A stretch of DNA of 64,000 nt from Ailurus styani (Eukaryota > Chordata > Mammalia > Carnivora > Ailuridae), in NCBI GenBank assembly GCA_002007465.1, contig LNAC01000376.1:804879-868878 (forward strand), given 5' to 3'. This document shows positions 25,313 through 38,636 of this stretch, piece after piece; the first letter of the stretch is position 1, and each line of letters begins with the position of its first letter. A program made the translations under genes and the position numbers. The notes under the pieces were generated by a model. It was given only the letters and a program-made list of their open reading frames with translations. It did not search any database and was not told where the DNA came from.

Positions 25313-25704
25313 AAGTTCTAGATTCAAAATCCTCCTTCTCATAGCACAAAGGATATTTCCCCAATGAAGACTGCTTTTCTCCTGCTCTCTCCTCTGGTGG
25401 AGGATTCAAGTTTAATCCATGTGTTCAAAAGAAAAGGGGTCTATACATGCATGTAGAATTATCTGTGCAGATACTTCCAATACTTTTAGATGATGAATTC
25501 TAATAAGAGCCTAAAAATAAGCCCAGAAAATAGATGTTTTCGTCCTAGTGGAAAATAATCAAACCACAACAGGTGTAATAAGGGATCCGGGGCAAGAACA
25601 ATAACAAGAAATGAGAAAAACAAGGAAGGCAGCCAAAAATCAACCAAAAAACAAACACAAAAAAAACCTAAAACAATCTGGGAACAGGAAAATTCCAGAG
25701 CGTA

Positions 25705-25830
25705 TTCATCCATTCATTTAATCAACATATATTTGTACACTGAGCACTACACAGATTTAAGAGACACTGTCCTTCACCCTTCTAGAGCTCACCTTCTAGA
25801 GTGCAGGGATACTGCCTAGTGCTACCATGG
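25705..25830 (+). repeat. Probable L2 3'-end fragment
   Basis: 'ccattcatttaatcaacata', 'ctgagcactacacag' and 'ctagagctcaccttctagag' resemble the L2 3' end. Confidence 0.5.
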
Positions 25831-26562
25831 TGACGACCTTGACCCTAATGGCAAAGGACTGGGAATTATGCTCCTTGCTGAAATGAAAATACAGGTTATT
25901 TCTGTCTTTGAAATAATCCCTTTGATTCACTAGGGAATTATAGGAAAAGGATCACAGGGACTTATTTATGACTTGTAGTTAGCAGTCAGAGTGGTACCAT
26001 AAGTAATCCAGAATTGGGAGATACAAAAAAAAAAAAAAAGAAAAAGAAGGATGAGTTGAGTCCATGAATCCACTTACCCAAGTAATACACACCAGGAAAC
26101 CATTTCTAACTGGGCATACCCAATTATAGTAACTACGCCACGAGGTCCTTCGTCTTCTTTCCATGTGTATTTTCTTCCCAGGAGGTCCCTAACCTCTCCC
26201 TAGGTCTCCACCTCCTCTAAGCTCACCCCCCCTCCGCACCCCTAAGCCCAGTATTCCTCCATCCAGACTTCTCTTATAAACTTCAGACCCGTCTTTTCAA
26301 ATGTCTCCTGCATGTCTCCATTAGCCATGGGGTTCATGAACTAGAACTTCCTAAGCCACACAATGTTGATATATTGATCATTTATCCTCTACCATTTCAG
26401 TGCCAGAAAAGTAATCTGCTTTCTCACGTAGCATTGCACAGGACCACAGTGTTAGCTACACATCTTTTAAATTTATACCTTAATCTGTTGTTGAGATGAA
26501 TGCTATACCTGCATTACTGTTAAAAGATATAAAGAAGCAATATCTTCCCATGAGTTGATAAT

Positions 26563-26566
<4 letters not shown>

Positions 26567-26595
<29 letters not shown>
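26567..26595 (+). repeat. (CA)n microsatellite
   Basis: About 14 CA units, followed at once by a 28 bp inverted repeat (26596-26623). Confidence 0.97.
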
Positions 26596-26597
<2 letters not shown>

Positions 26598-26623
26598 TGT
26601 GAGATATATATACATCTCACAAT
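26596..26623. repeat. Perfect inverted repeat next to the (CA)n
   Basis: Arms 'attgtgagat' and 'atctcacaat' (10 bp each) with an 8-base AT-rich spacer could form a cruciform or an RNA hairpin. There is no T-run of a terminator type and no known function. Confidence 0.85.
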
Positions 26624-27423
26624 CCAGGGGAGCCCCAAGTAACAACTGGCCTTTGCATCAACTGCTTTTTTAAAAAAAGATTCAACCGTAATGGTGATAG
26701 GAGTCAAAGTGGCTATCTTTGGTGGACATCTTTCAAAATTCAATCAGTTAAGAATTCCATACATCAAATTAATTTTGTCGAGTTATTGGTGGAAGTTCTT
26801 CTTTGCAGTTTGATTAGAAAGCCAGGGTTACTCACTGGGATGCTCCATATATAGAATAGAAAGATTTTTCTATGGCCATGAGAGATGACTTAATACCTAT
26901 CTTTGGATCTTTCAGACTAAATCATTTTGGTTTCTGCAATGCTAGAGCAAATCAAAAATAACTACTGTGAGAAAAATCCAGGCTTCATCTGCAGAGACAC
27001 CTGTTATAGTTACTTCCTCTGATGTCCCCCGAAAGACAAGAGCTAGGCTTCTCACCAACCACAGGAGAGAGCCAACTATGTTGTCTCCTTGCCTGGTTTT
27101 AAAATTTAGTATGGACTTGAATTTCCTACTAAAAGCAAACATTACAGTTGGGTTAAGGTCAAGGATGTGTAAGCAATATTGGGTTAAACAAAGCTAAACC
27201 TGTTACTTTACTTCTAGACTCCTCAATGCAAAGGTGAATTCATTATGACCATCCAAAACAAGTGTTTCCAGAGCTTGTCTGTCCTTGGAATCACTTCTTT
27301 TCAAAGAGTCTCTTAGAGGTATCCTGCAGAACACATTTTAGGCAATTATCAAAGGCACCGGAGGCAATCACATAAAATTTTCTTCAGTCTCTGTTATAAA
27401 AAGGACACTAGCCAATGGGTTAA

Positions 27424-27615
27424 CGCTGTTTAAGAGTCCTGGACCGCCCGAGTTTGAATTCAAGCCCCATTGCTTGCTAGCTGAATGACGTGTCCTTCAT
27501 ACTTTGTTGCCATGGAGTCTTTATTTGGGAGACAACTTCTCCTTCATAGGGTCATTGTAAGGATTAGATAAGATCTTACATGTACTCACAACAGTTCTGT
27601 TTATAGCAAGGACAT
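27424..27615 (+). repeat. MIR SINE
   Basis: 'agagtcctggaccgcccgag' followed by 'agtttgaattcaagccccat' and 'gggtcattgtaaggattaga' is the MIR order on the plus strand. Diverged. Confidence 0.7.
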
Positions 27616-28109
27616 GGTGCTTAAATGACAGCTATTTTTCATTTCTGTTACTATTCAGAGCCAGGAAAATGGTGTTTCCCTAGGAAGGCGCATGCTGCTT
27701 TCATCCAACATTCAGAGATCAACAAATCACGTTTCCTCTTACGCCACTGGCTGCAGAGGCGGGATCAAATCTCAATCTCAGTTACATCAACTGTGCTAAT
27801 TCCTACTATGTTCACTGATTTATTGTTTGGACTGTGGGAATCTCATCGCTATGCTTTTTTTCAAATCCTTTTTTTGGAAAGTGAATACATAAAATCAGTA
27901 TAGCAAATTGCCCCTTGAATCTCTTTGGACAAAGAGAACCTCATGGCGCCTGCACCCAGGTCATTTTCCCTATGCAATTGACCTTTGCCAATCAGTAGCT
28001 CTTCCTGTGTGTTCTATGTTGTGTGGTTTGGTTTTGAATGATCATTTCCCTGTTCCCTAATTAAAAATTCTATCATCCAAGTTCTCCCTCCTTCATCTTT
28101 CCCTGGCCC

Positions 28110-28690
28110 CATTCATTTAGTGACCTTTGCATTTCCTCATCCCCTCTTCACTTGCCTACGACACCCCTAGCTCATAACCTGGCCATCTTTCAGTGAACCG
28201 TTTTCACGATCTTTCTACCCAACTCCACGCTTTTAGCTCCCTCTTACCCTTCTCGAAAAACCTTCACTATTCAACTGCTTCCAGGATAAAACCCAAGCTA
28301 CTTAACAGGACGAATACAGCCCCTTGCACAGTGGTCTTCACCTGCCATCCCACTACTCTCTCATTCTCCTCTTCCATGCTCTGGCCGCACATCTCTCTCT
28401 GCCCCACCAGTCTGGGAGGCCCATCCTCTCCCCTCTCTCAGTCTGGAAAAGTCATAACTGGTCTTTAGCTGCAACTCCCTTGGTGAAGGTCTCTCCAACC
28501 CCTCCCGACAGAACTAATCCTTCACCTCTGCGCCCCCAGAGCACTTGTAACAATGGGTTACAATGAGTTAGTTATAATTAGTTGCTTGTATTTTAATGCC
28601 GTCTCTTCAGTTTTGAGCTCCATGAAGGTAAGAACCAAGGCTTAGTCATCTTTGTAGCACTGGCACTTGGAAAAACACAGTACGCATTCC
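28110..28690 (+). repeat. Probable L2 3'-end
   Basis: A pyrimidine-rich stretch is followed by 'gagctccatgaaggtaagaa' and 'gtagcactggcacttgg', as in L2 3' ends. The left limit is uncertain. Confidence 0.5.
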
Positions 28691-31600
28691 CTTATCTATC
28701 TTATGAATTGAGCTGGAATTATATCCGTTGGCCTGGAAAGTAACTAAAGAAAGTGAGGACCACAGTCAGTTCTCCTACAGCAGGCTGGTGTGGTAATGCA
28801 AGCCAGAAGGACAACAAGGGTCTTCATGAGGGGACACTGGATGGTAAGAGGGTCACCTTTAACCAGGCTGTTCAAGGGGAGGGCAGTGGTACTTGTACAC
28901 TCTGAACCTTATCACCAGAAGGGTTCTTTGGTTTTTCTGCTAGTCCTTCGAGACTATCCAATTTCCCGTGCTGAGAATCTAAGCTCACCAGACAACAGTG
29001 TGATTTTTATTCTGACTTCCAAGATTTCTGTTTGTGAGATGGAGGACCTGGAATGGAGTGACAGCTCCAGTCTCTAAAAGACATACATTCCCCCATTTAA
29101 ACAGATGAAGTATTTGTACTTAAATGCCATGCTGTTCTCCAAAAAGGTTTAAGGCAACATTAATACATTTAGTATAAAAAAACAGTTATAAAGAGAATTA
29201 GGATCAAGGGAGAAATAAATTGTCCTTCTGGGTTATCCATCCCCTTCCATGAAATGGATAGGATGAATTGGTCCCCTCAGGCTTTAATTTGATTAACTCC
29301 AGATAAACTGAAGGAAATTTTGTTACTGGACTGGTTCGTTTGAAACTGAGCCTCTGAATCATGGCGACTCCACCTCCTGTACCTGAGTAGAGCCAAGTCG
29401 GCTGACTACTGCCCACTTTATTAAATTCAATGTGTCTGCCCTTCAGCTTCTCTTCACAAAGCATCTCTTCATATGGTGGCTCCCCTTGCCAAAACAGATC
29501 TTGGGTGTCTGATTTCTGAAGGAAAATTAGCTCACTTTATCTAACTAAGCTCTGCCGCCCTTTCTGTGGGGGACACATGCTGCCAAGTGACATGAAGGCC
29601 TAGTTTCATGAAACTCCTCACATCCTACTCCTTTTTCCCCCAATCCAACTTCAAAGGAATGGACAGACCAGTTAGGAGAAACCATCCCCCCTAATAACCG
29701 GTGAGGTCGACAGGCCATCTGACACTCATTCCATCATGCTCCCTGCACCCATTCCAAACCCTCAGTTCTTCATCTACCACACAATCTTCAGAGGCAGCCC
29801 TACTCCCCTTCAGAGCCACATAACCATTCTCCCTCCTGCCTCCTCTGGGCCAATGCGCCATCATCCCCTAGTTCTCCTCCCCTCTTTTTCTGGCATATTC
29901 TGCCAACATGTGGAAGTTATTAGGGATTTTTAAGTAAAAAGAGAAGACCAGGGTGGACCCCACATAATATTGTTTGAAATAATCCCAACAGGCACAAATA
30001 TATTTGCAAAGATTTACACGTGTAGAGATTACTTATGAAAGGGTACCTAAGAACCCAACATGGGTTGGTAGCCTTTGGAGCTGGGAACGCTATAGCCAGG
30101 GAGGAGGGTTGGAGCAGCACTCCTTTTTTTTTTTTTTTCTCTACGTGCCTTTCGAACCATTTGGATTTCATTTCATGTGCATGATGGCCTATTTCTAGAA
30201 AGGTAATTAAATCGACATTGTAATGTTCAAATCTTCCAGAGTTCCACCACGCCCAGTGTTCTTCTGCCACACACACTGCCTGGGTTGGTAAATTCACTCT
30301 CAGTTTCAACTACTACTTGGGAACTGGTGGCTCCTAGGTCTGGTACCTCTGGAAACTTCATAGGTCCACTTCTGTCAGACATTTACCTGTGGGTGTGTCC
30401 CCAGGCCTTCAACTCAACCTCTCCCACACCCCATTCACCAGCTTCTAGCTACTCAATCCTTGCGGAAGGAGATCTATATATAGTGTAAATACTATAAACT
30501 GATATTTGTTTTAAAAATAGAGATGAAGAAGAGACCTGCTTCTCTTCCTGAACTGTCAGTCCATGAGACAAACAACCATCATCTTGCCACACGCCCTCCA
30601 GAACTGGGACTCGATCCTTCCCTCCCCAGATCCATGGACCATTACATCAAGCAGCTCTACCCCTGCCCAGAATGCCACTCACATTCAGCCTGTCTTGCCC
30701 ATTTCTGTTGCCTGACTTTAGGCCCCAGTGATCTACTGTGGGTTTCCATGCTACCTCCCAATTTGAATTCCTTCTTCCAGTACAGCTCTTTTCAAGGTCA
30801 CCCTCCACACAGCTGCTGAAGCGATGGATATAAGTGTAAATCTAAAGTATTGTCCTGGGCTTCTGCCTGAGTGGCTCCCCGCCCCACGTGAGGGGGCACC
30901 ACGCCCTTCCTGGCCTGGCCTTGCCCACTTGTGGGGCCTCATCTGCTCCCATTTCCTGTCTCGTCATAAAAATAACAGAGCTCTTTGCAGTTTCCTCCAC
31001 ATTCCCTGCCGTTCCTCCCCCTGACACTATCTGCTCCTCTTTCTGCTTGGAAGGCCCACTCCTGACCCCTTTCAGCGTCCCTTCATCTTGGTTATCTCCT
31101 CACCATCACTGGAGACTCGCACAAAGACCGCAGAGACCATGCAGAGAACGGCCAGCCCTGGGCCCAAGGTTATGCTGTCATTTACAACGTCAAGCAACAG
31201 GATCATGATTTCCAGCAAGTTCAACCCTGTGGCATAATTAACCCATCCAGAATTTCTGTGACTAGAACATTTATAATCTGGCATAATCACTGGAGAAATG
31301 AAAAGGGGCCAGGAAGACTCAAATTTAGACTACACGGTGTCCAGTTGCCCAACAACAAGGCCTATGAAAGGTACCGACTAGGTACTAGGAATGCCCACAG
31401 TTCCCTGCTGTCATAAAACAGCAGCTGACAACTTTAATTCGCTTCAGACTTCCCAGTGAATCAGGTTTGTATTTACCCTCCTTACAGACTCGAGAACAAT
31501 CTAATCAATTTGCTATGCAGGCAGCAGGATGACAGTGAGTTTTGGTCTCTTACAAAGGCTACCTTGTCATTGCTAGGGTCACACCTAAAATTTCAGGGCA

Positions 31601-32194
31601 AGTCTTACTTCATTTAGACAATGCAGAGAAAAATACGTTGGAATCTGACACTACTGATTTCAGTCAGGAGACTGCAGGCTTTTGAATCTACACAAGAAAA
31701 AAGCCAACTCTGAGCTTGCAAAGCTGAGGACACACAACGGATCCAATTCCCAAAACCCAACTGGTCTCCATCAAATGACGGTCAATCCGAATTATCTGCG
31801 GAGTGAGGAAGAGACATTATGCAGAAGTGAAACATTAAAGACTGTCGAAGTCACCAGTCAGCCAAGTTTATGAGATGCTATCGAGACAATTCAGAGTCAG
31901 ATGTAGCTTTCGCTCAGAACTTTTACTTTATATTTGTAGTAGTAACCAACAATCAAGAGAATGCTAATGGGTGAGACATGCATGGCCTAGGATTTGGAGA
32001 ATGAATGCTTAACCCTCTAAATTTATGACAAAGCAACACTTGGTGCTAATCAAGAAGTCTGGAGAAGGGACGTATTTTGAAAAACAAGCAGAAGAACAGC
32101 TTTGAAAAGGCACTGCTTTATAAAATTAGGTTTTAAAAATAATATTTGTCAAAAGTACATGCATGAGTGCTACAATTAAAATAAATTCAGCTTC

Positions 32195-32300
32195 ATTTCA
32201 TTCATTCCTTCAATTTGTTCAACAAGTATTTATTGAATGCTATGTCCAACAACTGGGTGAAACGGAACCCTAAAGACCGAGTAACACACCCCCGAGATGC
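32195..32300 (+). repeat. Probable L2 fragment
   Basis: 'cattcattccttcaatttgt' and 'caacaagtatttattgaatg' are L2-like. Confidence 0.45.
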
Positions 32301-32524
32301 TTCTACATTAGCATTCTCTCTTCTCTAATGGGATTGTGGGGAGGTGTGGTGAAGAAGACTAACAGAATTTAAGAACATATCTCCTCAGGAATGGGGATCA
32401 CCAAGCCTCTTTCCTTTGCTATCTGTCATTTGGAGGTAAGTCCAAACTACAGAATAAAGGAACACAAAATACACATAGATATGGTAAGTAAATGGGACAA
32501 TGTCAATTTCAAATATCCATTTCC

Positions 32525-32719
32525 GGGCCACCTGGGTGGCTCAGTAGGCTAATGTCTGACTCTTGGTTTTGGCTCAGGTCATGATCTCAGGGTTGTGGGA
32601 TTGAGCCCCGTGTGGGGCTCAGCAGGGAGTCTACTTGTCCCTCTCTTTCCCCCTCTGACCCTCCCCCAGCTTGCGCCATGCCCACACATGTGCTCTCTCA
32701 AATAAATAAGAAATATTTA
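32525..32719 (+). mobile_element. CAN-SINE in intron 74
   Basis: Head 'ggccacctgggtggctcagt', body 'ggctcaggtcatgatctcag', tail 'aaataaataagaaat'. A near-perfect duplication, 'aaatatccattycc', lies at 32511-32524 and 32720-32733. Confidence 0.93.
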
Positions 32720-33322
32720 AATATCCATTCCCATTTTCTATAATAGTATGCTTGTATTAGTCTGATTATATAGCCCAGTTGACTTAGGAAATACAGTCAG
32801 TTTGGTGGGCCCTGAGAGAGGGCATCTACTGAGCCCCTGGGGTTCTCTCAGAGGAAGGACAGGAAAGGGTGAACTAAAGCCCCTTAAGCACCACTCAATT
32901 CAGGGATCATGAAGGCAAAGCTACGGCTCTGAAGCTCTTTGAGCAGAACTGTAAGACACGAGAGGACAGAGCAAAGGAAACCAGACCGTGTACTTTCGGG
33001 AGGGGAGTTCTGGAGAGACATTGCTTTGGAATTTGGTAGGAAGTGAAAATGTGACAAAGTGGAAGGAGGAAGAAAGAAGCTCATCCTGGCCTTTACTTGA
33101 GGGTCAGGAGGACTTATAGAAAGACTTGCATCAATATCAGATCCTTCATTTCGGAGCTGTAAGGAGCCCTGGTGTCACTTTTTTTTTTCTTTCTTTGACA
33201 GAATAAACCATCCCATTCTTGAGGAATGGTCTTGGATATCTTTCAGGACAAAGTGGTTATCACTGTACCACAAGTACATGAGCTGGTTTATTCATGTACT
33301 GTCCTTAGTAATACTGCCTCAG

Positions 33323-33426
33323 GACTTCTGGCTGGCTTAGTCAGAGGAGCATGTGACTCTTGACCTCAGGGTCATGGGTTTGAGCCCCATGGCGGGTGTA
33401 CAGATTACTTAAAAAAAATGAAAAAA
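33323..33426 (+). mobile_element. Short tRNA-type carnivore SINE
   Basis: Head 'cttctggctggcttagtcag', 'gggtttgagccccatggcgg', then an A-rich tail. The duplication 'aatactgcctca' occurs on both sides (33310 and 33427). Confidence 0.9.
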
Positions 33427-33534
33427 AATACTGCCTCAAGTCAAGGTACATTCCAGGGAATATGCCACAATTCTTTGTAAATTCTGTTTACATAGAATGA
33501 CTTTTTTTGATTCTCTGGTGCAAAGGCTGGCTAT

Positions 33535-33740
33535 TTTGAGTCAGAAAATCTGGACCGGAAGTTGGTTCTGCCATTGGCTGATTGTGAAACCTGGGTCAAG
33601 CCATTTGAACCTCGGTGAACCAGCATTTCTCTGTCCCTCTTCTCGACAGAGCTTTAAGGGAGATTAAATGACCCAAAATACATTAAAGTGCTCTGGAAAT
33701 GATGAAATGATAGATAAATGATAGTTATCAGTACTCTTTA
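33535..33740 (+). repeat. MIR SINE
   Basis: 'ggttctgccattggctgatt', 'gtgaaacctgggtcaagcca' and 'gagattaaatgacccaaaat' show the MIR layout. Diverged. Confidence 0.7.
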
Positions 33741-34159
33741 CCAACACCCTTTGGTCAGGCTGTCACAGTATGGAAGCAAAGTGTGCCAACAACACACAAG
33801 ACAAAACTCTTACCCAATGACATGGAAAGATATGTTGTATAATGGCAACGATCCTCTTGTACAAAAATATTTTTATTCTTGAGTAACATCAAATTCGACT
33901 TATAACAGCAATCCCAACTTTTCCTTCTTATTTGCCTCTGACCCCTAAAATAACTATAGATTTAACATAGAGGGATACTGAGGATCCTCAGTAAAGGAGG
34001 GGGAAATGTTTTATCTATCATCACCTTCAATGCCAGTCTTACAAATAAGGCCAAAAATAATGTTGCCATTAAAACCAACAAAATGTTCAGCATTACCTCC
34101 TGGATGGTACTCATGGGACATCCTTGCTATATTCTTCAAGTTAGGTTTTTACCAAACAT

Positions 34160-34730
34160 TTCCTGATTACCCCCTAAGTATTCACACTGTGCCAGGTACT
34201 CTAGGGGACCATTATGAAGATGAAGACAACGTCCTTGCCCCAAAAGCATTCACTGTTTTGTTAGAGGGAGGCAATGGAAATAACTAATAAAAAGGCAAAC
34301 CGTCAGGGAGTTCTCTGAGAAAGGTTCACATGATTCAGAGAATATAGGCGAAAGATTGATTACTTCTAAATGTCGGGATGTAACAGCACTCTATGGAGAA
34401 GATTATTCTGAGGAAGGTCACGGAGGATGGGTAGGACTTCCTCATCAGATATGGAAGGAATAGGGGTTAGCAGGTAGGCTGAGAAGCAAGCTTGAGCTTC
34501 AGAAAGTGGATGACAGCAGGATGTACTCAGAAACAGCTGCTACAGCAGCGTGGCTGGAACACAGGTACAAAGGAAGATAACATTGTAAAAGGAAGTCAAG
34601 AGAAAATTCTGGAAGGTTTTAAGTGCCCAGCTGAAAAGCTGGTTTTTTTTCTAGATGCAGAAATGCAATGAAGGAAGAATGCCATGAAGGGTCTTGGTTC
34701 CAGAAAGAGATACAATTCAAGTCAGTATAG
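34160..34730 (+). repeat. Probable L2-type sequence
   Basis: 'cacactgtgccaggtactct', 'aggatgggtaggacttcctc' and 'agaatgccatgaagggtctt' follow the layout of an ancient L2-type copy. Strongly diverged. Confidence 0.45.
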
Positions 34731-35766
34731 AGGATTTTTTGGAGGGGTGACAGAGTAAAGAGAAGCCAATTGGATAAGGAGCATGGCCTCAGGTCAGGGG
34801 TTTTAAGAGCCAGACAGAGGGCAGTGGCGGCAGAAAGCAATGGACGAATGGCAGTTTGCCTTTTCATCGTGAGGTTACACATTCCCCCAGGGCACCAGTT
34901 CTGAGACACACTGCACTGTCTAGATTCACAGGTCTTGGTGCCTTGGGCTAAACCGAAGAGATAAAGGTTCTCAAGTCCCACAAATTTGAGCAACTGCTCC
35001 TTTAGAGACTTTCCCAGTGGCATCTGTCTAAAGAAGGTACAGTGAGTCAGAAGTGATCATACGGAAAAGCCTTTCTTAACCAAGAGACCTGTGATATAAT
35101 ACATGTGACACAAAAGTCAATGTCCAATGATTTCTGTGATCCTGACACCACACAGTACTGCAGAGTTTTACATGTATGTCCTCTCTGCCGTCATTGTGCA
35201 TCTTCTTCAGCCTTCTCACTTCTACAGTTTCTAGTTTTCCGTGAACATCTTTTTCAGATGATGACTGACAACTGGAATTGTCTCACTAATGTGCTATGAT
35301 GGTGAGCATAAATGATGTCTGTGGTTGAGGATGGAAAATAAGATGAATGAATTCGTTCCCAGATCAGACCAAGCCAACGAACCTATTTTCTTAAATGCTT
35401 TGAGGTAGATAATATGGCCAAATATATGTACAAATCATACAATTGTGAAATTAAAGGACTTGCTTTGTTCTTAAATTCTATTCTCAAATATAAAATCAAA
35501 GCCTCTGAAACACATGCAACAAATCAATCACCACCATTAGCATTAATTCCTCTCACCCCTAAATTAGGACTTCTTAATTATGCTATCACGTTCTTTTTCT
35601 TCTTTCAGGTAACAAAAAAGGAGAGAGAGAGAATCTAAAGCTAAACAGATTATTGTAGAAAACAATTAGACACAGAATGACTCTAAGTGAAGATTCCTGG
35701 CGCTTTTCTATGTGTGCACGTGTATGCACTCTGCATACCAATGACAAAGCTAGAAAGAAAACTCAC

Positions 35767-35925
35767 CTGTTTTCTTCCTCAAGATCTGCTAGGATTCTCT
35801 CTAGCTCCCCTCTTTCCTCACTCTCTAAGGAAATCAAGATCTGGGCAGGACTACGAGGCTGGCTCAGGGGGGAGTCCTGGTTCAAACTTTGGCAGTAATG
35901 CTGGATTAACAAATGTTCATCATCT
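35767..35925 (-). CDS. DMD: Dystrophin exon 74 (syntrophin site and start of coiled coil)
   Basis: This 159 bp exon encodes [13 protein letters not shown] through to A-D-L-E-E-E-N plus AG. The first half holds the second syntrophin-binding segment. The last third ([17 protein letters not shown]) begins the first leucine-heptad coiled coil, which pairs with dystrobrevin. The acceptor is TCCAG|A and the donor GTGAGT. It enters and leaves in phase 2. Intron 74 that follows is by far the largest complete intron in the window. Confidence 0.97.
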
Positions 35926-38570
35926 CTGGAAAATAAAATCAAAGGTTTTGGTTTTTTCCCCCCCTTATTTTGCTTTGGGGGTCAGGGACTCGGGTGTGTA
36001 TTTAAAAATAGAAACATTTGCTCTTAACCATTAATTAGACCCTTTCTCCTGTTTCTAAAGACATTGTGATACTTTTGAGGTTGTGATCTATGATCTTATT
36101 GGTGACAATTCAAAGTGTTTCTTACTCAAATTTTCAAATGAATTTGATTGGCCTATTTACATGGGTAAATGGGACTCTATGTTGACCATTAAACCAATAG
36201 TTAACAGATATTAAAAGACGTAACAATGGCTCTCTAACGCTTATGCTACCAAGCCTGTCAAGATAACCTGTTCACTAACCCATACTCTTGTTAGTAATGA
36301 CCAGGAAAAAAAAAACTTGCAGCCTTCATAATAATTAATATTTTCTTCAGGGGAGGACAATGTGACCACAAAGTGTTGCTTTGCAAAGTCAGATTGAACT
36401 TAAAAAAGCCATAGAGGCAAGATGGTAACAATAATGAAACTGGAGACGAATGATGGTTTCATTCAATTATTGTTCAGAGAGAAAAACAAAAACTGGAAGG
36501 AAAAAAAGCCACTGGGATGACTAATTAAAAGAAGACTGAACAACTCATTCTTTAGAATAGCTTTTAAGGACTAATCTTCAGGAACAAAGAAGCAAAAGGC
36601 TTACATTTGGGGAGGCAGCTGCAATGTTTCCTTAAAACTAGGAACTCTCTAATACACAGGAGAAATTATGTTCTAAATGTATTGCCCCTAGCTCCTTAGA
36701 AGCCTGTGTACATCTAAGTTATAAGAATTTCATTCTGTTCTTAATGAGAGGCTAAAGCTCTTTGTTTCTTGTTAGATATGAATAGGATGATATGTTAATA
36801 TTCCCCTAAGTCTTCGGAGTTGAAAAACAATACAGGTATTTAGGGAAAAAACCCTCCTGACTTCAATGATTTTGGTCTGTCAAGCCAGGTAATTGGTTGA
36901 GAAGTGAAAAGTTGTCTAAAAATAATTATTGGGTGTTAAAAACCAACATTTAAGTGAAGTCAACCAATCCCCCAAACAACTTCCCCTGATCTGCCCCCAA
37001 AATGTCATGGTTTTACCATCTAACATGGAGTCAAAATGGATTTTATGTCCTCAGAATAAGCTAAAGCTAAACTTCATTTAATAATCGTAAAAAGATGTTT
37101 TACTACCTCATTTATTATCCCTCTTCCCAAATTCAGAATTTTTACTGCAAGAACTTCCTGTGTTTAATTACAACAGAGCTATAATTAAATTTCTCTTACT
37201 GTTCTCTCAGGCAGTCAATGAACGGCAGCCATTATTATACAGATACAACTTGAAATAATCAGAATGTGCTAGAGCTTCTCATCACCAAAACTGGTGACAT
37301 AAAGAAGCAAATCATTCAGGTTGTTTACATTTCTTGATTCTTTGGCCACATATTTTCCTGTCAAAGTATTTTATATACTAATCCTACCAATACTTATTCC
37401 CATAACTGAGAAAGAGAACGTACCATAGTTATTTTTGTTTGGGGAAGAGGTTTTCGTTTTAAAGTAACGCAGTCATATACAAATGACTGAGTGTTGACTT
37501 GATTCAACACTCACCTTTGCAGGTGATCACCTTTATCTACCAGATGATTTGTTTTCATGTCTTCAATAACCAGCGAGGCCACTCAGATACTATTTCCCCC
37601 AGCCTAATCCTTACAAAGGCTCTTGCCTCATCGGAATGTGACGCTGGCCTGCCACACTGATGACGTAATAAATTTACCAATCATTCTTCCCTTTGCTTAG
37701 ATTCTCCACGACAAAGTGGTGAGACATCCATAACTTATCAAAGTAGAGACTTTGCTGTGCTTTGACTAGATTTTTTTTCCTCTCTCTCTCAAGTCTCTAT
37801 TCAGTTAGTAGATCCTTATCTTTTCATTCATATTAGCTTCTTAATCAGCTCCCTCCACCTCAGGCTCTTGGTTCATGGCACTGTTCCTCTTTGTTCCTCA
37901 TTGTGAACACTTCCCCCACTCGGTAAGGAAGCCACTGTTTTCCTATTACCATTTCTAACATTGTGCTCTCTCTTTCCTTCTACTTGACAGGACTGGCTTA
38001 TCATCCCACTAAACAACTTCAACCTAAATTTGTACCCCGTCTTCTGAAACCCTTCACCAGATTGCCTCACCTGATTTAGCTAGTGAAGATGCTAAATCAC
38101 AAAAATCTACTACTTTAGATCTCTGAAGGAAAATGCCCAACTAACCTATCAGATGGGAATACCAATGCAACCATACCAAGATTATATGTCCGCTCCCCGA
38201 GTGGAGAAAATACTACTTAGCCATCACTTAAAAAAATTAATATCCAATCCCTTTAAATATCTGGTAGGTTTGGTCAAAGATTAAGCATTTCATATAATTT
38301 CAATATTTGAGCCTATGCAGTTTGTGATAATCTGGTATTAAATAAGGCCCACTGTTTTTGCTGCTCTGGAATACCAGTAGTGGCACATTTTGGATGAGCT
38401 CATTCCGTGTTAGGTGGTTAAGAGTCAAAGAAAAAAAAGTCAACGAATGGCTCCTTGAAAGATCAAGTGAGTCTAATGCTAATTCCTATCTTCTGCACTA
38501 CCCTACCTCTAAAGCCCTCAAAGCAATTTCATCGTCAGGAACATTTTGTAAAAAGAGACAGGATACTTAC
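35926..38570 (-). other. DMD: Intron 73 of DMD (2,645 bp)
   Basis: This is AT-rich intronic sequence without any SINE or L1 that I can recognise, unlike intron 74. The absence of recent insertions between exons 74 and 73 is the only feature of note. Confidence 0.9.
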
Positions 38571-38636
38571 ATGCTCTCATTAGGAGAGATGCTATCATTT
38601 AGATAAGATCCATTGCTGTTTTCCATTTCTGCTAGC
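38571..38636 (-). CDS. DMD: Dystrophin exon 73 (syntrophin-binding region)
   Basis: This 66 bp exon encodes L-A-E-M-E-N-S-N-G-S-Y-L-N-D-S-I-S-P-N-E-S plus AT of the next codon. In dystrophin this segment belongs to the first of two syntrophin-binding sites. The acceptor reads TTATCAG and the donor GTAAGT. Phase 2 at both ends makes it an in-frame cassette with its neighbours. No departure from the mammalian protein is seen. Confidence 0.96.

Larger units (their letters stand above)
14385..35766 (-). other. DMD: Intron 74 of DMD (about 21.4 kb)
   Basis: This is the largest complete intron here. It contains old L1 fragments (15.1-15.9 and 17.1-17.7 kb), a 3.1 kb antisense L1 (19.2-22.4 kb), several SINEs, MIR and L2 pieces, and a CA repeat. 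Stretches such as 14400-15100, 16020-17100, 18430-19100, 22680-23750, 23880-24800, 26620-27400, 28700-32190 and 34880-35760 show nothing I can name. No open frame in the intron looks like a real protein. Confidence 0.9.

Noticed and set aside
28193..28566. Pyrimidine-rich open frames as possible genes
   Set aside because: Two overlapping frames with biased composition lie in what looks like an old L2 copy. There is no domain or splice support.
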